IMG/VR virus record: IMGVR_UViG_3300031578_000125
Location: 1 to 42,299 of that record
Length of the DNA stretch: 42,299 bases
Direction: 5' to 3' (one strand)
From: a virus
In this document: piece by piece, positions 24,698 through 32,265 of the stretch
Position numbering within the stretch: the first letter of the stretch is position 1
Layout: each line of letters opens with the position of its first letter
Notes under the pieces: model-generated
What the model saw: the letters and a program-made list of their open reading frames with translations, nothing else
Database searches by the model: none
What the model was told of the DNA's origin: nothing
Translations under genes and position numbers: made by a program

Positions 24698-24991
24698 TTA
24701 TTTTACAACCAACGGTTTATACCAAGCTTTCAAGCTCTCTCGCTTCTGCCTTCTTCCCTCAAAAACATCATTCGCGTCAATAGTTTCATTCTCAATAAGT
24801 ATATCAACAACCGTTAGAAGATGCCCGATTTCGTGAGCCAAAGCCTTTCTATTTACGGCTAAATTTTTCGGGTGGAAGTCGTCAAGGCCAAACCTCATGC
24901 ACTTTGACTTTATCCTGCCGATCTCGTTCGCTTCTTCTGCAAGCTGTTCGAGATTTGTTGCTGTGTTATTATATTTCTCTTGTTCCTCCAC
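24698..24991 (-). CDS. MazG-like (all-alpha NTP pyrophosphohydrolase-type) protein
   Basis: 97 residues, GTG start at 24991 with GGAG upstream. The pattern EEANEIGRIKSKCMRFGLDD then NRKALAHEIGHLLTVVDIL resembles phage MazG-like proteins, whose fold has an E-E-x-x-E motif and later E-x-x-D metal ligands. Here the second motif reads EIGH, with His replacing the usual Asp, so metal binding may be altered. HEIGH superficially matches the HExxH zinc protease motif but the context is MazG-like. In phages such proteins may affect nucleotide pools or ppGpp; activity is uncertain. Confidence 0.55.
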   Translation of the reverse strand: MEEQEKYNNTATNLEQLAEEANEIGRIKSKCMRFGLDDFHPKNLAVNRKALAHEIGHLLTVVDILIENETIDANDVFEGRRQKRESLKAWYKPLVVK

Positions 24992-24992
24992 T

Positions 24993-25181
24993 CTACTCTC
25001 CAGTAATCTCTTTAAGTTTTAGTGTTAATGCGTTGGCCTGTGCTATTTTTGACTTACAATCATAAGCATTTCTGTAAACGCATACACCAGAATGATATGT
25101 TTTAAAATATACGCAACTACCTTGCTCGCTTGAAAAGCATGCAAACTCTATAACACATTTATTTTCTTTAGGTTCGCTCAA
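24993..25181 (-). CDS. Small Cys-rich protein
   Basis: 62 residues starting with TTG at 25181, AAGGAG eight bases before it. Five cysteines (C9, C15, C23, C34, C42) suggest metal binding. Its start overlaps the preceding gene's stop (TTGA) and its stop is one base from the next start, indicating a tightly packed operon. Unknown function. Confidence 0.5.
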   Translation of the reverse strand: MSEPKENKCVIEFACFSSEQGSCVYFKTYHSGVCVYRNAYDCKSKIAQANALTLKLKEITGE

Positions 25182-25657
25182 TTCTTATTCTCCTTTAATT
25201 TAGCTTTTTTCTTTTTATTTTCACGTCTGATTCTTTTTAAGTCGAAGTAATCAATCCAACCCGAACCACTATGTTTTTTTGACTTAGACACCCATTTTAA
25301 ATCTAACTCAGGATATCTTTTTAAAAACATCTTTCTTGAGTTTATAGCCGTTGATGTTGGCATCCCTTTAACATCAACGTACTGGACATAGCCACATAGA
25401 AAAGTAACCTTAAAATCTGGTGTGTAGGTGATCGCTCCTATATTACCGAAGATATGATGCTTAAATTTATCTTGTATAATAAATCGTGGTTGCATCTCAA
25501 AGCCTTTTATTCCTTTATTTTCAAGGTCTGCTTTGAGTTTTAGATAATATTCACCCTCAGCCTTTGACGGGAATTTAAACCCGTCTATTTCGCATTTTTC
25601 AGCGTTTTGTTTGTGCGGCTTTTTCTTCTTCTTTTTAATTCCTGCATCATCTTCCAT
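25178..25657 (-). CDS. DUF1064 protein (putative nuclease-fold)
   Basis: 159 residues. After a basic N-terminus comes IDGFKFPSKAEGEYYLKLKA, then GFEMQPRFIIQDKF, YTPDFKVTFLCG, QYVDVKGMPTSTA and a KMFLKRYPE segment, in the order of the DUF1064 phage family. The D (PDF) and D-x-K (VDVKG) residues resemble a PD-(D/E)XK nuclease core, so a nuclease-like role in recombination or replication is plausible. The ribosome binding site is weak (GGGATAA) and the start lies inside an alternative-frame ORF. Confidence 0.75.
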   Translation of the reverse strand: MEDDAGIKKKKKKPHKQNAEKCEIDGFKFPSKAEGEYYLKLKADLENKGIKGFEMQPRFIIQDKFKHHIFGNIGAITYTPDFKVTFLCGYVQYVDVKGMPTSTAINSRKMFLKRYPELDLKWVSKSKKHSGSGWIDYFDLKRIRRENKKKKAKLKENKN

Positions 25658-25752
25658 GTTTTTTTATCCCATATGCTAAAATTGATAGAGTATATAAACC
25701 CAAAAACAACCTTGTCTTTTCTTAGAGTTATTCTGTATCTTCCAACTTTCAT
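25585..25752 (-). CDS. Possible small basic protein overlapping DUF1064 gene
   Basis: A 55-codon ORF with GAGG upstream of its ATG at 25752, which comes one base after the preceding stop. The protein begins KVGRYRITLRKDKVVFGFIY and ends very Arg/Lys-rich. Its last 73 bases overlap the DUF1064 start in another frame. Position supports a real gene and the length does not strongly support it. Confidence 0.4.
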   Translation of the reverse strand: MKVGRYRITLRKDKVVFGFIYSINFSIWDKKTWKMMQELKRRRKSRTNKTLKNAK

Positions 25753-25753
25753 T

Positions 25754-25942
25754 TTATTTATCCTCTATTTTATTGCTTTTCACGAATCCCTGGAAGTTTA
25801 GCTCAAGAAAAAACGGCCATGGGACTTGCTCAAAATCATCTGACAAAAAATGATGTTCCCAATGGTCGGCGGAATAACGCCTAAACTCTTCGCCATCTTT
25901 TATGATTTTAATATAGCCTGTTTCTTGTGTGGCTTTTTGCAT
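25754..25942 (-). CDS. Small unknown protein
   Basis: 62 residues: QKATQETGYIKIIKDGEEFR, then Trp/His/Phe-rich (DHWEHHFLSDDFEQVPWPFF). GAGG lies about eight bases before the ATG. It sits between SSB and DUF1064 in the early operon. No family recognised. Confidence 0.5.
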   Translation of the reverse strand: MQKATQETGYIKIIKDGEEFRRYSADHWEHHFLSDDFEQVPWPFFLELNFQGFVKSNKIEDK

Positions 25943-25957
25943 TTGCCCATCCTCTAT

Positions 25958-25981
25958 GTCCCCGAAATCAAGTTCGGGAAC
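25958..25981 (-). promoter_or_regulatory. Hairpin downstream of SSB gene
   Basis: On the minus strand GTTCCCGAA pairs with TTCGGGGAC (9 bp with one G-U, loop of six), 19 bases past the SSB stop. No T-tract follows, so it is more likely an mRNA-stability element than a full terminator. Confidence 0.45.
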
Positions 25982-25999
25982 ATGGTATAAGTTGTTGAT

Positions 26000-26488
26000 T
26001 TAATAAGGGATATCATCATCTGGTGGGCCTTGAAACCCTTGTTGATCTGTAGGTTGAAAATCATTAGGCGGTTTCTGAAAATTATTTACGGGGTTTTGGT
26101 TTTGAACGTAGCCGCCTGATTGTGTTTGATTCTGAAACCCACTGTTGTTCTGTGGTTGCTGTCCTGTGCCTTGCTGTTTCGGCTCGATAAATTCAAATGA
26201 TTCGATTATCATAACGGTCTTGCTTCTTTTAGCTCCCGTGTCTTTATCTTGCCAAGAGTCGGTTGATATCTTGCCAAAAACCATTACCCTGTGGCCTTTT
26301 TGTACCGTATTCAGCATTGTTGCCGTCTTTTTAAATGCAGTACCGTCAATATATAATTGTGTTTCCTTGTCCCCGTATTTTTCTGAACAGGCCAATCCGA
26401 CTTTACATATTTCCATTCCTTGGCCGGAAAAAGTAAGCTCGGGTTCTCTTGTTAGTCTATACATGTGCCAAAATTTAGGTAATGCCAT
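26000..26488 (-). CDS. ssb: Single-stranded DNA-binding protein (SSB)
   Basis: 162 residues with an OB fold in the first ~100 (FWHMYRLTREPELTF, TQLYIDGTAFKKTATML, KGHRVMVFGKISTDSWQDKD), a Gln/Asn/Gly-rich disordered linker and an acidic tail ending DDDIPY, a variant of the canonical DDDIPF that recruits replication and recombination partners. It coats ssDNA during replication. The ATG overlaps the upstream stop (TAATG). Confidence 0.88.
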   Translation of the reverse strand: MALPKFWHMYRLTREPELTFSGQGMEICKVGLACSEKYGDKETQLYIDGTAFKKTATMLNTVQKGHRVMVFGKISTDSWQDKDTGAKRSKTVMIIESFEFIEPKQQGTGQQPQNNSGFQNQTQSGGYVQNQNPVNNFQKPPNDFQPTDQQGFQGPPDDDIPY

Positions 26489-27006
26489 TATTCTCTATCT
26501 CCCATGTCTATTTCAAGATAATCAAGCTTTAAATTTGTAATTGTTGTTTCAACTTCGATATCCCATACCGAGCAAAAATCATTATCCCTGTAAATATGTT
26601 CCACTTCAAGAAGTCTTTTAGAATTTTTATATCTAACCTCAGAACCAACTTTCGTGTTCTCTCTTGTGCAAGTCAGCCAGTTCTTCTGTTTGTTTTTACG
26701 GAGCCACGCATCAAGATCTTTAATCTCTTGATCTTCTGGACTTCCTGCCATACAGTTTGATGATTTTAAAAGCCCAAACCTTTCTTTCTTCCGTTCATAT
26801 TCTGTCTGTATTGGTTCTTCTTCAAGGCTACTGCAAAAATATTCATATATAGCATCTTGTATAATAATCTGCGTTATACCCTTCTTTTCGTTGGAAAGGT
26901 TATTAAGGTTTATACTTCCTCCGCCTCCTTTTGATGTGAACTGAAGCCATAATGTTTTATTTCCTGATTCAACTGTTGTTTTTAGTTTAAAATTTTTATC
27001 CTTCAT
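26488..27006 (-). CDS. Early protein of unknown function, next to SSB
   Basis: 172 residues. N-terminal third TLWLQFTSKGGGGSINLNN is beta-rich; the middle is charged helix (EEEPIQTEYERKKERFGLLK); the C-terminal part EVRYKNSKRLLEVEHIYRDN is beta-rich. It overlaps the upstream Cro-like gene by four bases (ATGA) and the SSB gene by TAATG. Function not recognised. Confidence 0.55.
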   Translation of the reverse strand: MKDKNFKLKTTVESGNKTLWLQFTSKGGGGSINLNNLSNEKKGITQIIIQDAIYEYFCSSLEEEPIQTEYERKKERFGLLKSSNCMAGSPEDQEIKDLDAWLRKNKQKNWLTCTRENTKVGSEVRYKNSKRLLEVEHIYRDNDFCSVWDIEVETTITNLKLDYLEIDMGDRE

Positions 27007-27212
27007 CCCTTAACCCTCCTATTTCTAAGCATTTTCTTTTGTGCTAATTGCAATAGCTCTGTTTTGAAAGTAACCAGCATAAAAAAATAATCTGGTGGTG
27101 TTCTCTTGCCTGATTCCCATTTCCCGACGCATGACTCTGATACTCCAAAGAGCCTGGAATATTCAGATTGCGTCATTTTCCTTTCTGATCTGTCTTTTTG
27201 TATTTCGTTCAT
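27003..27212 (-). CDS. Cro/XRE-like HTH regulator
   Basis: 69 residues with a clear XRE-type helix-turn-helix: KMTQSEYSRLFGVSESCVGK followed by WESGKRTPP at residues ~13-40. It is first in its operon behind a TTGACA-containing region with a GTAC-repeat palindrome, so it probably autoregulates this SSB/DUF1064 operon. Confidence 0.7.
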   Translation of the reverse strand: MNEIQKDRSERKMTQSEYSRLFGVSESCVGKWESGKRTPPDYFFMLVTFKTELLQLAQKKMLRNRRVKG

Positions 27213-27244
27213 AATTTGCCCTTTAAGGTTAATTAATTCAATAT

Positions 27245-27277
27245 CTGTATAGTTACATAGTACTTGTACAATGTCAA
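27245..27277 (-). promoter_or_regulatory. Promoter and candidate operator upstream of Cro-like gene
   Basis: TTGACA (27277-27272, minus) is a good -35 box; TATACA-like and TAACTA sequences about 16-20 bases on are poor -10 candidates. The perfect palindrome TTGTACAA (27264-27271) and the GTAC-TT-GTAC direct repeat sit inside the region and could be the regulator's operator. No gene lies in 27213-27290. Confidence 0.45.
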
Positions 27278-27290
27278 GCTATATTTTAAA

Positions 27291-27698
27291 CTAAAACAAA
27301 TATTGTGATCCCCCACTATGCCGTTCCAAACTCTCGTGACCCTGAGCAAGCTTTTTATGCTGGTTATCGTGATAACTGCAATAAGCATGATTACCGTCTG
27401 CAATTTTTCTTTTACACCCTTCAACCCAACACTCTTTGCTTTTCGGGATATCAATTTTAGCATCTTTGGCGGCTTCTTCACGGATTCTGTATTTCAGCCC
27501 CCACAAATTTGTAACGGTTGCCGGGTCTTCTATCCCGAAAGAAATAATATCATTTCTAATTTTCAAAGCTGATTTTATTTTAAGCTCACCGATTACACAC
27601 TCTAAATAATATTTATAGCCTTTTGACTTTGCGTATTTTTTAAGAGCTGATTTGTTTTTCTTTAATCGGCTATCGAATAGTTCATATATTTCTTTCAT
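27291..27698 (-). CDS. Early protein with C-terminal zinc-binding-like motif
   Basis: 135 residues, strong GGAGAGGGAAGG site before ATG 27698. Helical N-terminus (YELFDSRLKKNKSALKKYAK), then GLKYRIREEAAKDA. The tail has a CWVEGC motif and, twelve residues later, CSYH, which could bind zinc (C-x4-C and C-x2-H). It follows the DnaB gene with 25 bases between. No family assigned. Confidence 0.5.
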   Translation of the reverse strand: MKEIYELFDSRLKKNKSALKKYAKSKGYKYYLECVIGELKIKSALKIRNDIISFGIEDPATVTNLWGLKYRIREEAAKDAKIDIPKSKECWVEGCKRKIADGNHAYCSYHDNQHKKLAQGHESLERHSGGSQYLF

Positions 27699-27723
27699 CC
27701 TTCCCTCTCCTTAATAATTTTAA

Positions 27724-29001
27724 TTATTTATCGTTGTTTGAGTACCTGAAATAATGACCTTGCCACTTTAAATCCTCAATCTTTCCGGTTCTTCCGCGTC
27801 TTGTTTTTGCAATATATAAATCAGCAAGCTCAAATCCATCACCTTCAGTCCCTTTAATGTTTTTCACAGGTACATCAGGAAATATTATGATATCTGCATC
27901 CTGTTCAATACTTCCCGCATCCCTCAAATCTGACATTTTTGGTTCACGCCCCTCCCTTTTTTCGATATTACGGTTAAGCTGAGACAAAACAATTACAACA
28001 CATTTAAGCTCTTTTGCTATCATTTTACACATTCTTGTTATCTCTGCCTTAGCCTCCTGCCCTTTAACATTCCAGCCTTTAATTAATCCTAAATGATCAA
28101 TAACAACATACTTAATATTGTGGAGCATCTTTGCTTTTTTCGCTCTACTGTAAATTTTCTCAATAGTCAGGTTTGCTGTGTCGTCAAACTGTATCGGCAT
28201 TTCTGATATTTTTGACGATATCTTTACAAGCCTATCCCAAACTTCAGTGCCTTTATCAACTTTCAACTGCCCCTGAAATAAATACTTGCCGTCAACCGAT
28301 CCAATATCACACATCATGCGTCTCATTAATTGACGTTTTGACATTTCGAGGCTGAAAATAATACCCGGCTCACACCAAAAAGCAAAGTTCCTTACCCAAT
28401 TCATAACAAGTGAAGTTTTACCAGCCCCGGGTCGCCCCGCAACAATCACAAGCTCTTCAGGAGTAAAACCGTTCAACCTATAGTCAAGCAGTCTTATCCC
28501 TGTTTGAATACCATACACTTTTCCGTTCTTGGCTTCCTCTTCAATCTCTTCCATTGTTTCACTTACAAGATCAAAAGCATTAATAGGTTCACTGATTTCA
28601 ATATCGACTATTTTAGATTTAACCTTTGTATCGATTTCCGATGGATTTAAGCCACTTTTAATCATTTCTAAGCCGTTAGTATACGCCTGATACATTTCAC
28701 GTCTTAATCGGGCACTTTCAAGCGTATTATAATGCAATTCTAAGTTTACCGCTGACACAGGTGAGTCAATTATTCTTGTAAGCTCTGCAATTTTCATTTT
28801 TCCGGTTAATTTTTCAACTAATGAAACTAAATCAGCTTCAGCCCCCGAATTTAATATTTCTTTTATTGCTTCGAAAACAAGTATTCTTTCATTTGTGAAT
28901 TGGGTTGAATTAAATTCTGTCTTGAAGAAGTCTTCATTCTCGAAAACAAAACTTGCTAATACTGTGTTTTCAATTTCTGATTTATAAAGATGCTCTAACA
29001 T
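27724..29001 (-). CDS. dnaB: Replicative DNA helicase, DnaB family
   Basis: 425 residues. N-terminal helical domain, then the RecA-like domain: Walker A GRPGAGKTSLVMNW near residue 190, FSLEMSKRQLMRRMM (conserved DnaB H1a motif), Walker B-like YVVIDHLGLI, IVLSQLNRNIEKREGREP and DLRDAGSIEQDADII. It unwinds DNA ahead of the replisome. It lies with a replisome-organizer gene three bases upstream of its start. No phage polymerase is present, so host polymerase would be used. GAGGA precedes the ATG. Confidence 0.92.
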   Translation of the reverse strand: MLEHLYKSEIENTVLASFVFENEDFFKTEFNSTQFTNERILVFEAIKEILNSGAEADLVSLVEKLTGKMKIAELTRIIDSPVSAVNLELHYNTLESARLRREMYQAYTNGLEMIKSGLNPSEIDTKVKSKIVDIEISEPINAFDLVSETMEEIEEEAKNGKVYGIQTGIRLLDYRLNGFTPEELVIVAGRPGAGKTSLVMNWVRNFAFWCEPGIIFSLEMSKRQLMRRMMCDIGSVDGKYLFQGQLKVDKGTEVWDRLVKISSKISEMPIQFDDTANLTIEKIYSRAKKAKMLHNIKYVVIDHLGLIKGWNVKGQEAKAEITRMCKMIAKELKCVVIVLSQLNRNIEKREGREPKMSDLRDAGSIEQDADIIIFPDVPVKNIKGTEGDGFELADLYIAKTRRGRTGKIEDLKWQGHYFRYSNNDK

Positions 29002-29003
29002 TT

Positions 29004-29711
29004 CTAATCCTCATAAGTTGCGTACATTTTAGGTTCTTGTTTTTTCTGGTTTTTCTTTTCCCATGTCACAATAGCAGACTTCCATTTTTTCATTTTGTTT
29101 TTCCCGATCATCCAATCTTTAGATTCGTAGTGATGAAAAAATACTTCAGGGTCAATGTTGTTTTTTCTTTCAAGGCAATAAGTTCCTATTTCTTCTATCG
29201 TTGGTTTTTTAAACCGCTTATTGTCTTTTTCTTTTTCTTCTTCTTTTTCTTTGTCTTCTTCTTTGTCTGTATCGTCACTTTCCGTCACGTCTGTTCCGTC
29301 ACCAACGGTCACGTGACCGTCACCAATTAGCAATTTCTCTCTATATTTTCTCGAACTCTCTCTTGATATTTCCTTTGCCTTCTCTATTCTTTGCAGTTCT
29401 TGGTGCTTTTCAAAATTAATTATAAATGTTTCTCCGGTTCCCCACATTTCAATCATTTTAAAACTAACAAATGTTTTTAGGCCGAGTCTAACCGTATTAA
29501 CTGGAATATCAAGCTCAACAGATAATGCTTCATCTGTGAATGGTATCCCCTCACCTATTTCCAACATTCCAGCCCTACCTGACTTCATACCTAAACATAA
29601 AAGACCTATCCATAAAATAAGAAGGCTGTCACCTTCAGGAAGTTTTCTTATCAACTTTATTTTAGTATCATTCATAATGTTTATATCGAGTTTAATAAAA
29701 GATAGGTTCAT
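29004..29711 (-). CDS. Replisome organizer / helicase loader
   Basis: About 235 residues from ATG 29711, just after the upstream stop. The N-terminal domain (ESLSVE-like layout: FTDEALSVELDIPVNTVRLG, winged-helix) resembles Phage_rep_org_N. It is followed by a very charged, Glu/Lys-rich linker and a C-terminal region (IGTYCLERKNNIDPEVFFHH then KMKKWKSAIVTWEK) like a DnaB-interacting loader or DnaD-type domain. It would bind the origin and load the helicase encoded next to it. A longer frame begins with TTG and is not preferred. Confidence 0.78.
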   Translation of the reverse strand: MNLSFIKLDINIMNDTKIKLIRKLPEGDSLLILWIGLLCLGMKSGRAGMLEIGEGIPFTDEALSVELDIPVNTVRLGLKTFVSFKMIEMWGTGETFIINFEKHQELQRIEKAKEISRESSRKYREKLLIGDGHVTVGDGTDVTESDDTDKEEDKEKEEEKEKDNKRFKKPTIEEIGTYCLERKNNIDPEVFFHHYESKDWMIGKNKMKKWKSAIVTWEKKNQKKQEPKMYATYED

Positions 29712-29712
29712 A

Positions 29713-30291
29713 TTAAAGATATCCTTTTTCTTGGGCGTCAACTATGTCAATAAAATTTTCACATTCTACATCGTGCTTATCGTAATCATAACAGACCATT
29801 ATTTCTTTTATATTATTCTTAAAAGAAAGGCTGTTTAGTGAATAACACATTTTATTTAAACATATTCCCATTGAGTTAATATTATATTGGTATACACTTA
29901 GATCTGTGATTGATTTTACAGCAAGTTCAAATAGCCCATCGTTCGATATTCCACCTCCGATTAAATACAACCCCCACTCAGAAACCTCAACGCCTGAATG
30001 CTCACAATATTCTTCCATTGCGTTTTTGTATTTAAAAATTTGAACAAGTGCGTTTTTATCTATACACCCTTTTTTTAATTCGTAAATATCTACTTGTATA
30101 AAATCTTCTGGACCGTCATTCCCGATTGTTATTATGTCTGCTACTCCAAAAGGCCCGAGGCTGAATTGTCGCAAGCACGTTTTATGATCGCTCCCAATAT
30201 CTTCGAACCCTTCGAAGGTTTGTTTGCCGGATAGATGGTTGAAAATCATAGCTTCTAACTTACGTTCACTTATTTCAAAATCGTTTTCCAT
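29713..30291 (-). CDS. PD-(D/E)XK-type nuclease-like protein
   Basis: About 192 residues from ATG 30291, with AAAGGA eight bases upstream. The core FGVADIITIGND, then VDIYELKKGCID and QIFKYKNAM, matches the D...ExK pattern of restriction-like nucleases (DUF91/NucS-like). The preceding sequence SGKQTFEGFEDIGS is beta-rich. It precedes the replisome organizer, so processing of DNA ends or host DNA is plausible. Catalytic residues D and E-x-K are present. Confidence 0.6.
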   Translation of the reverse strand: MENDFEISERKLEAMIFNHLSGKQTFEGFEDIGSDHKTCLRQFSLGPFGVADIITIGNDGPEDFIQVDIYELKKGCIDKNALVQIFKYKNAMEEYCEHSGVEVSEWGLYLIGGGISNDGLFELAVKSITDLSVYQYNINSMGICLNKMCYSLNSLSFKNNIKEIMVCYDYDKHDVECENFIDIVDAQEKGYL

Positions 30292-30374
30292 AATATATTT
30301 TCCTTTGACTTTTAAGCGGAGGTTTGATATCTTGAGGTTACTACACGACAAAATATCTTCTCTCCTCATGGTTT

Positions 30375-30398
30375 AAGCCCTTATTAACGTAAGGGCTT
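30375..30398 (+). terminator. Hairpin with plus-strand T-rich tail
   Basis: A 9-bp perfect stem (AAGCCCTTA / TAAGGGCTT, loop TTAACG). The T-rich tail is on the plus strand; on the minus strand (the direction of the surrounding genes) it is followed by AAACC and lies upstream of the gene ending at 29713. It could stop antisense transcription or be a 5' leader hairpin. Confidence 0.4.
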
Positions 30399-30728
30399 TT
30401 CTTGTATTATTTTATAACCAGCCTTACCTAATGCTTTTTCCAAGAAACACATACCCACGTTTGTTCCTAACCACTGAATTATAGTTGCGACAATAACTGC
30501 GTCTCTTTGTGTAATAACGAAAGAAAAGCCTTTTATACTCCAAGAATTGTGAACTCTTTTGTCCGATGTAATAACCATTAAATCCTGCAAAATTCCAAAC
30601 CCGTGGCTTATATATGATCGCTTTTTGTTTAAATCTTCCCAATCGTCTGCCAATGTTTTTTCAAGAATATTATGCTTTAACCTCTTTCGCTGTATGCCTT
30701 TGTGCTTTATATTTTTAATTATAAACAT
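30384..30728 (-). CDS. Early protein of unknown function
   Basis: 114 residues. Basic start (FIIKNIKHKGIQRKRLKHN), then SHGFGILQDLMVITSDKRVH and a hydrophobic-helical end (TIIQWLGTNVGMCFLEKALG). ACGGAG precedes the ATG. Codon use and packing fit the operon, but no family is recognised. Confidence 0.5.
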   Translation of the reverse strand: MFIIKNIKHKGIQRKRLKHNILEKTLADDWEDLNKKRSYISHGFGILQDLMVITSDKRVHNSWSIKGFSFVITQRDAVIVATIIQWLGTNVGMCFLEKALGKAGYKIIQEKPLR

Positions 30729-30729
30729 T

Positions 30730-30918
30730 TTATTTATTCTCCGTGAAAAACCGATACATATAGTTTTCAGTCCACGCCTTCCCTAATAATGTAAAGGTTC
30801 TTTTTTTGTTCATCCACGCTGCTATTTCTGAAAACGTGGCTCCCTGGTCGCGATACTTTTTAATTTCTTCTAAAAGGATCGGTTTCAACTGGCTTTTGAA
30901 TATTACTTTCTCACTCAT
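30730..30918 (-). CDS. Small HTH-like protein (resolvase-HTH type)
   Basis: 62 residues. FSEIAAWMNKKRTFTLLGKA followed by W resembles the helix-turn-helix of serine-recombinase C-terminal domains, where such a segment recognises a DNA half-site. The rest is charged helix. AAAAAGGAAA precedes the ATG. A DNA-binding regulator is plausible. Confidence 0.5.
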   Translation of the reverse strand: MSEKVIFKSQLKPILLEEIKKYRDQGATFSEIAAWMNKKRTFTLLGKAWTENYMYRFFTENK

Positions 30919-30959
30919 GGGTACGGGTTTCCTTTTTAATTAAACGTTAATCATATCTT

Positions 30960-30988
30960 ACTTTACGCTTACAATATAAAAATGTCAA
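30960..30988 (-). promoter_or_regulatory. Promoter upstream of replication operon
   Basis: TTGACA (30988-30983), 17-base spacer, TAAAGT (30965-30960) on the minus strand. It sits in the only gap (30919-31047) before the block of replication genes and should drive 30918 down to 23301 or part of it. Confidence 0.6.
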
Positions 30989-31047
30989 GCTGTTTTAATC
31001 AAGATTATTTATATTTCTTGAAACACTCCGCAGAACAATAACCTTTA

Positions 31048-31302
31048 TTATGGTTTGTCATGTTGTCGCATCCCATCCACGCTAATTTTAGACTTTTTAA
31101 CAGTAATTGTATATTCAAGATCACCGCTTTCAGTTCTAATTTCAACTGGCTTCCCAAACTTAACAACATGCTCAGATACAGCGACAAGAGCTTCGATAGT
31201 CATTTCTTGTTTACCATTAGCCCAAGTACCACGCTTTAATACTTTGCCACAAAAAATCAGGTTTGTCAGTGGTGATACGTGCATTTCAAGCTTTCCTTTC
31301 AT
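31048..31302 (-). CDS. Small unknown early protein
   Basis: 84 residues, GGAGG before the ATG at 31302. EMHVSPLTNLIFCGKVLKRG and EIRTESGDLEYTITVKKSKI are beta-rich. A 23-codon ORF downstream (about 31005-31076; GCDNMTNHNKGYCSAECFKK) has three cysteines and could be a tiny zinc-finger-like product, at low confidence. Overlaps the neighbouring gene by four bases. Confidence 0.55.
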   Translation of the reverse strand: MKGKLEMHVSPLTNLIFCGKVLKRGTWANGKQEMTIEALVAVSEHVVKFGKPVEIRTESGDLEYTITVKKSKISVDGMRQHDKP

Positions 31303-31499
31303 TTTAACACCTCCGATAAATCGGTTAAATATTCTATTTCTTCCATCTGGTCCATCATCTTTACTTTGTTTAATTGCGATATTGATCTTTCGATAACTTG
31401 TATTCTCACACGGTTTTCCCGAACGTGATCGGATAAAGTAACGGTTGCTATTAAATTACATAGCAGTAGAAAAAATGTTAGTATTAATAAGCCTCTCAT
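31299..31499 (-). CDS. Small single-span or secreted protein
   Basis: 66 residues. LLILTFFLLLCNLIATVTL is a hydrophobic segment (anchor or signal), followed by a helical segment (DHVRENRVRIQVIERSISQL). AGGTG before the ATG. Function unknown. Confidence 0.5.
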   Translation of the reverse strand: MRGLLILTFFLLLCNLIATVTLSDHVRENRVRIQVIERSISQLNKVKMMDQMEEIEYLTDLSEVLK

Positions 31500-31503
31500 T
31501 TTA

Positions 31504-31683
31504 TCACCTATAAATTATATTGTTTTTGTCTTCTGCCACGCTCAAAATTGCGCCATTAAATAAAACAAGAAACGCGCTCAATAAAAACCAGCCAAGAACT
31601 ATGTCTTTTTCCAAGCATTCGATTATTCCGGCTGAGAATCCTAATTCGGTTATTGCGTAGATTATTATTTTTAAGTTGTTCAT
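31504..31683 (-). CDS. Small membrane protein
   Basis: 59 residues, found by hand translation. Two hydrophobic stretches (LKIIIYAITELGFSAGII and IVLGWFLLSAFLVLFNGAIL) separated by ECLEKD. AGGGAG lies six bases before the ATG, and its stop TGA overlaps the next gene's ribosome site. Possible superinfection or host-membrane factor; unknown. Confidence 0.55.
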   Translation of the reverse strand: MNNLKIIIYAITELGFSAGIIECLEKDIVLGWFLLSAFLVLFNGAILSVAEDKNNIIYR

Positions 31684-31692
31684 TTTTTCTCC

Positions 31693-32235
31693 CTATTTAT
31701 TTTTATTTATATATAAATAAGCTGATGACGTAGTATTACAATTAGGATATCCATACTCAACCTCAGCGTTCCACCTTGCTTTTGCTGCATCAAGCTTTGT
31801 TTTATAAGTTCCAATATATATTTGCTTTAGATTAACAGTAGCGGTTACAATCCATTTACCAGTTTTAACTTTATGCAAAACACCTGTAATACCAGACTTA
31901 TTATTTTTGTTCATCTTTGAATTTCTAATATTGCATTGGTGGGTTACTTCACGAAGGTTATTAATCCAATTATGGTGAGGAACTCTGTCAATATGGTCTA
32001 TTTCGTTTTCAGGGAAATAGCCATATTCGTAAAGCCATGCAAGCCTATGTGCTAAATAAGTCTTAGGGCCTAATATTATATAAAAATAGCTGTCATTATG
32101 CAAACATCCTGCTGGACAACCAATTCTTGCATTAGGTCCACGTGTTTTTTTATTTATAAAAATACCTGTATCTTTATTATAAACCAACAACGTCTTTAAA
32201 TATTCCTGTGTCAAAATTCCGCGCACCTTCGCCAT
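31693..32235 (-). CDS. HNH homing endonuclease with AP2-type DNA-binding domain
   Basis: 180 residues. HNH core: NEIDHIDRVPHHNWINNLRE followed by NIRN (HNH_3 type), preceded by AHRLAWLYEYGYFP. The C-terminal ITGVLHKVKTGKWIVTATVN and YIGTYKTKLDAAKARW form an AP2/ERF-like three-stranded sheet plus helix. Such free-standing enzymes spread by cutting cognate sites in related phages. GGAGG precedes the ATG. It sits among small early genes and looks like an insertion. Confidence 0.85.
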   Translation of the reverse strand: MAKVRGILTQEYLKTLLVYNKDTGIFINKKTRGPNARIGCPAGCLHNDSYFYIILGPKTYLAHRLAWLYEYGYFPENEIDHIDRVPHHNWINNLREVTHQCNIRNSKMNKNNKSGITGVLHKVKTGKWIVTATVNLKQIYIGTYKTKLDAAKARWNAEVEYGYPNCNTTSSAYLYINKNK

Positions 32236-32265
32236 ATTGCCTCCATTTGTTCGGTTTTTTAAATT

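Noticed and set aside
24822-24836. HEIGH as a zinc metalloprotease motif
   Set aside because: The surrounding EEANEIGR and FGLDD pattern matches MazG-like proteins; length and lack of a third ligand do not support a protease.
30375-30398. Intrinsic terminator for the minus-strand operon
   Set aside because: The T-tract is on the plus strand only; on the minus strand it precedes a gene, so it is unlikely to terminate that operon.
31005-31187. 60-codon ORF at 31005-31187
   Set aside because: It is mostly a shadow of the 31048-31302 gene; only its last 23 codons might be a separate tiny Cys protein, mentioned in that gene's entry.
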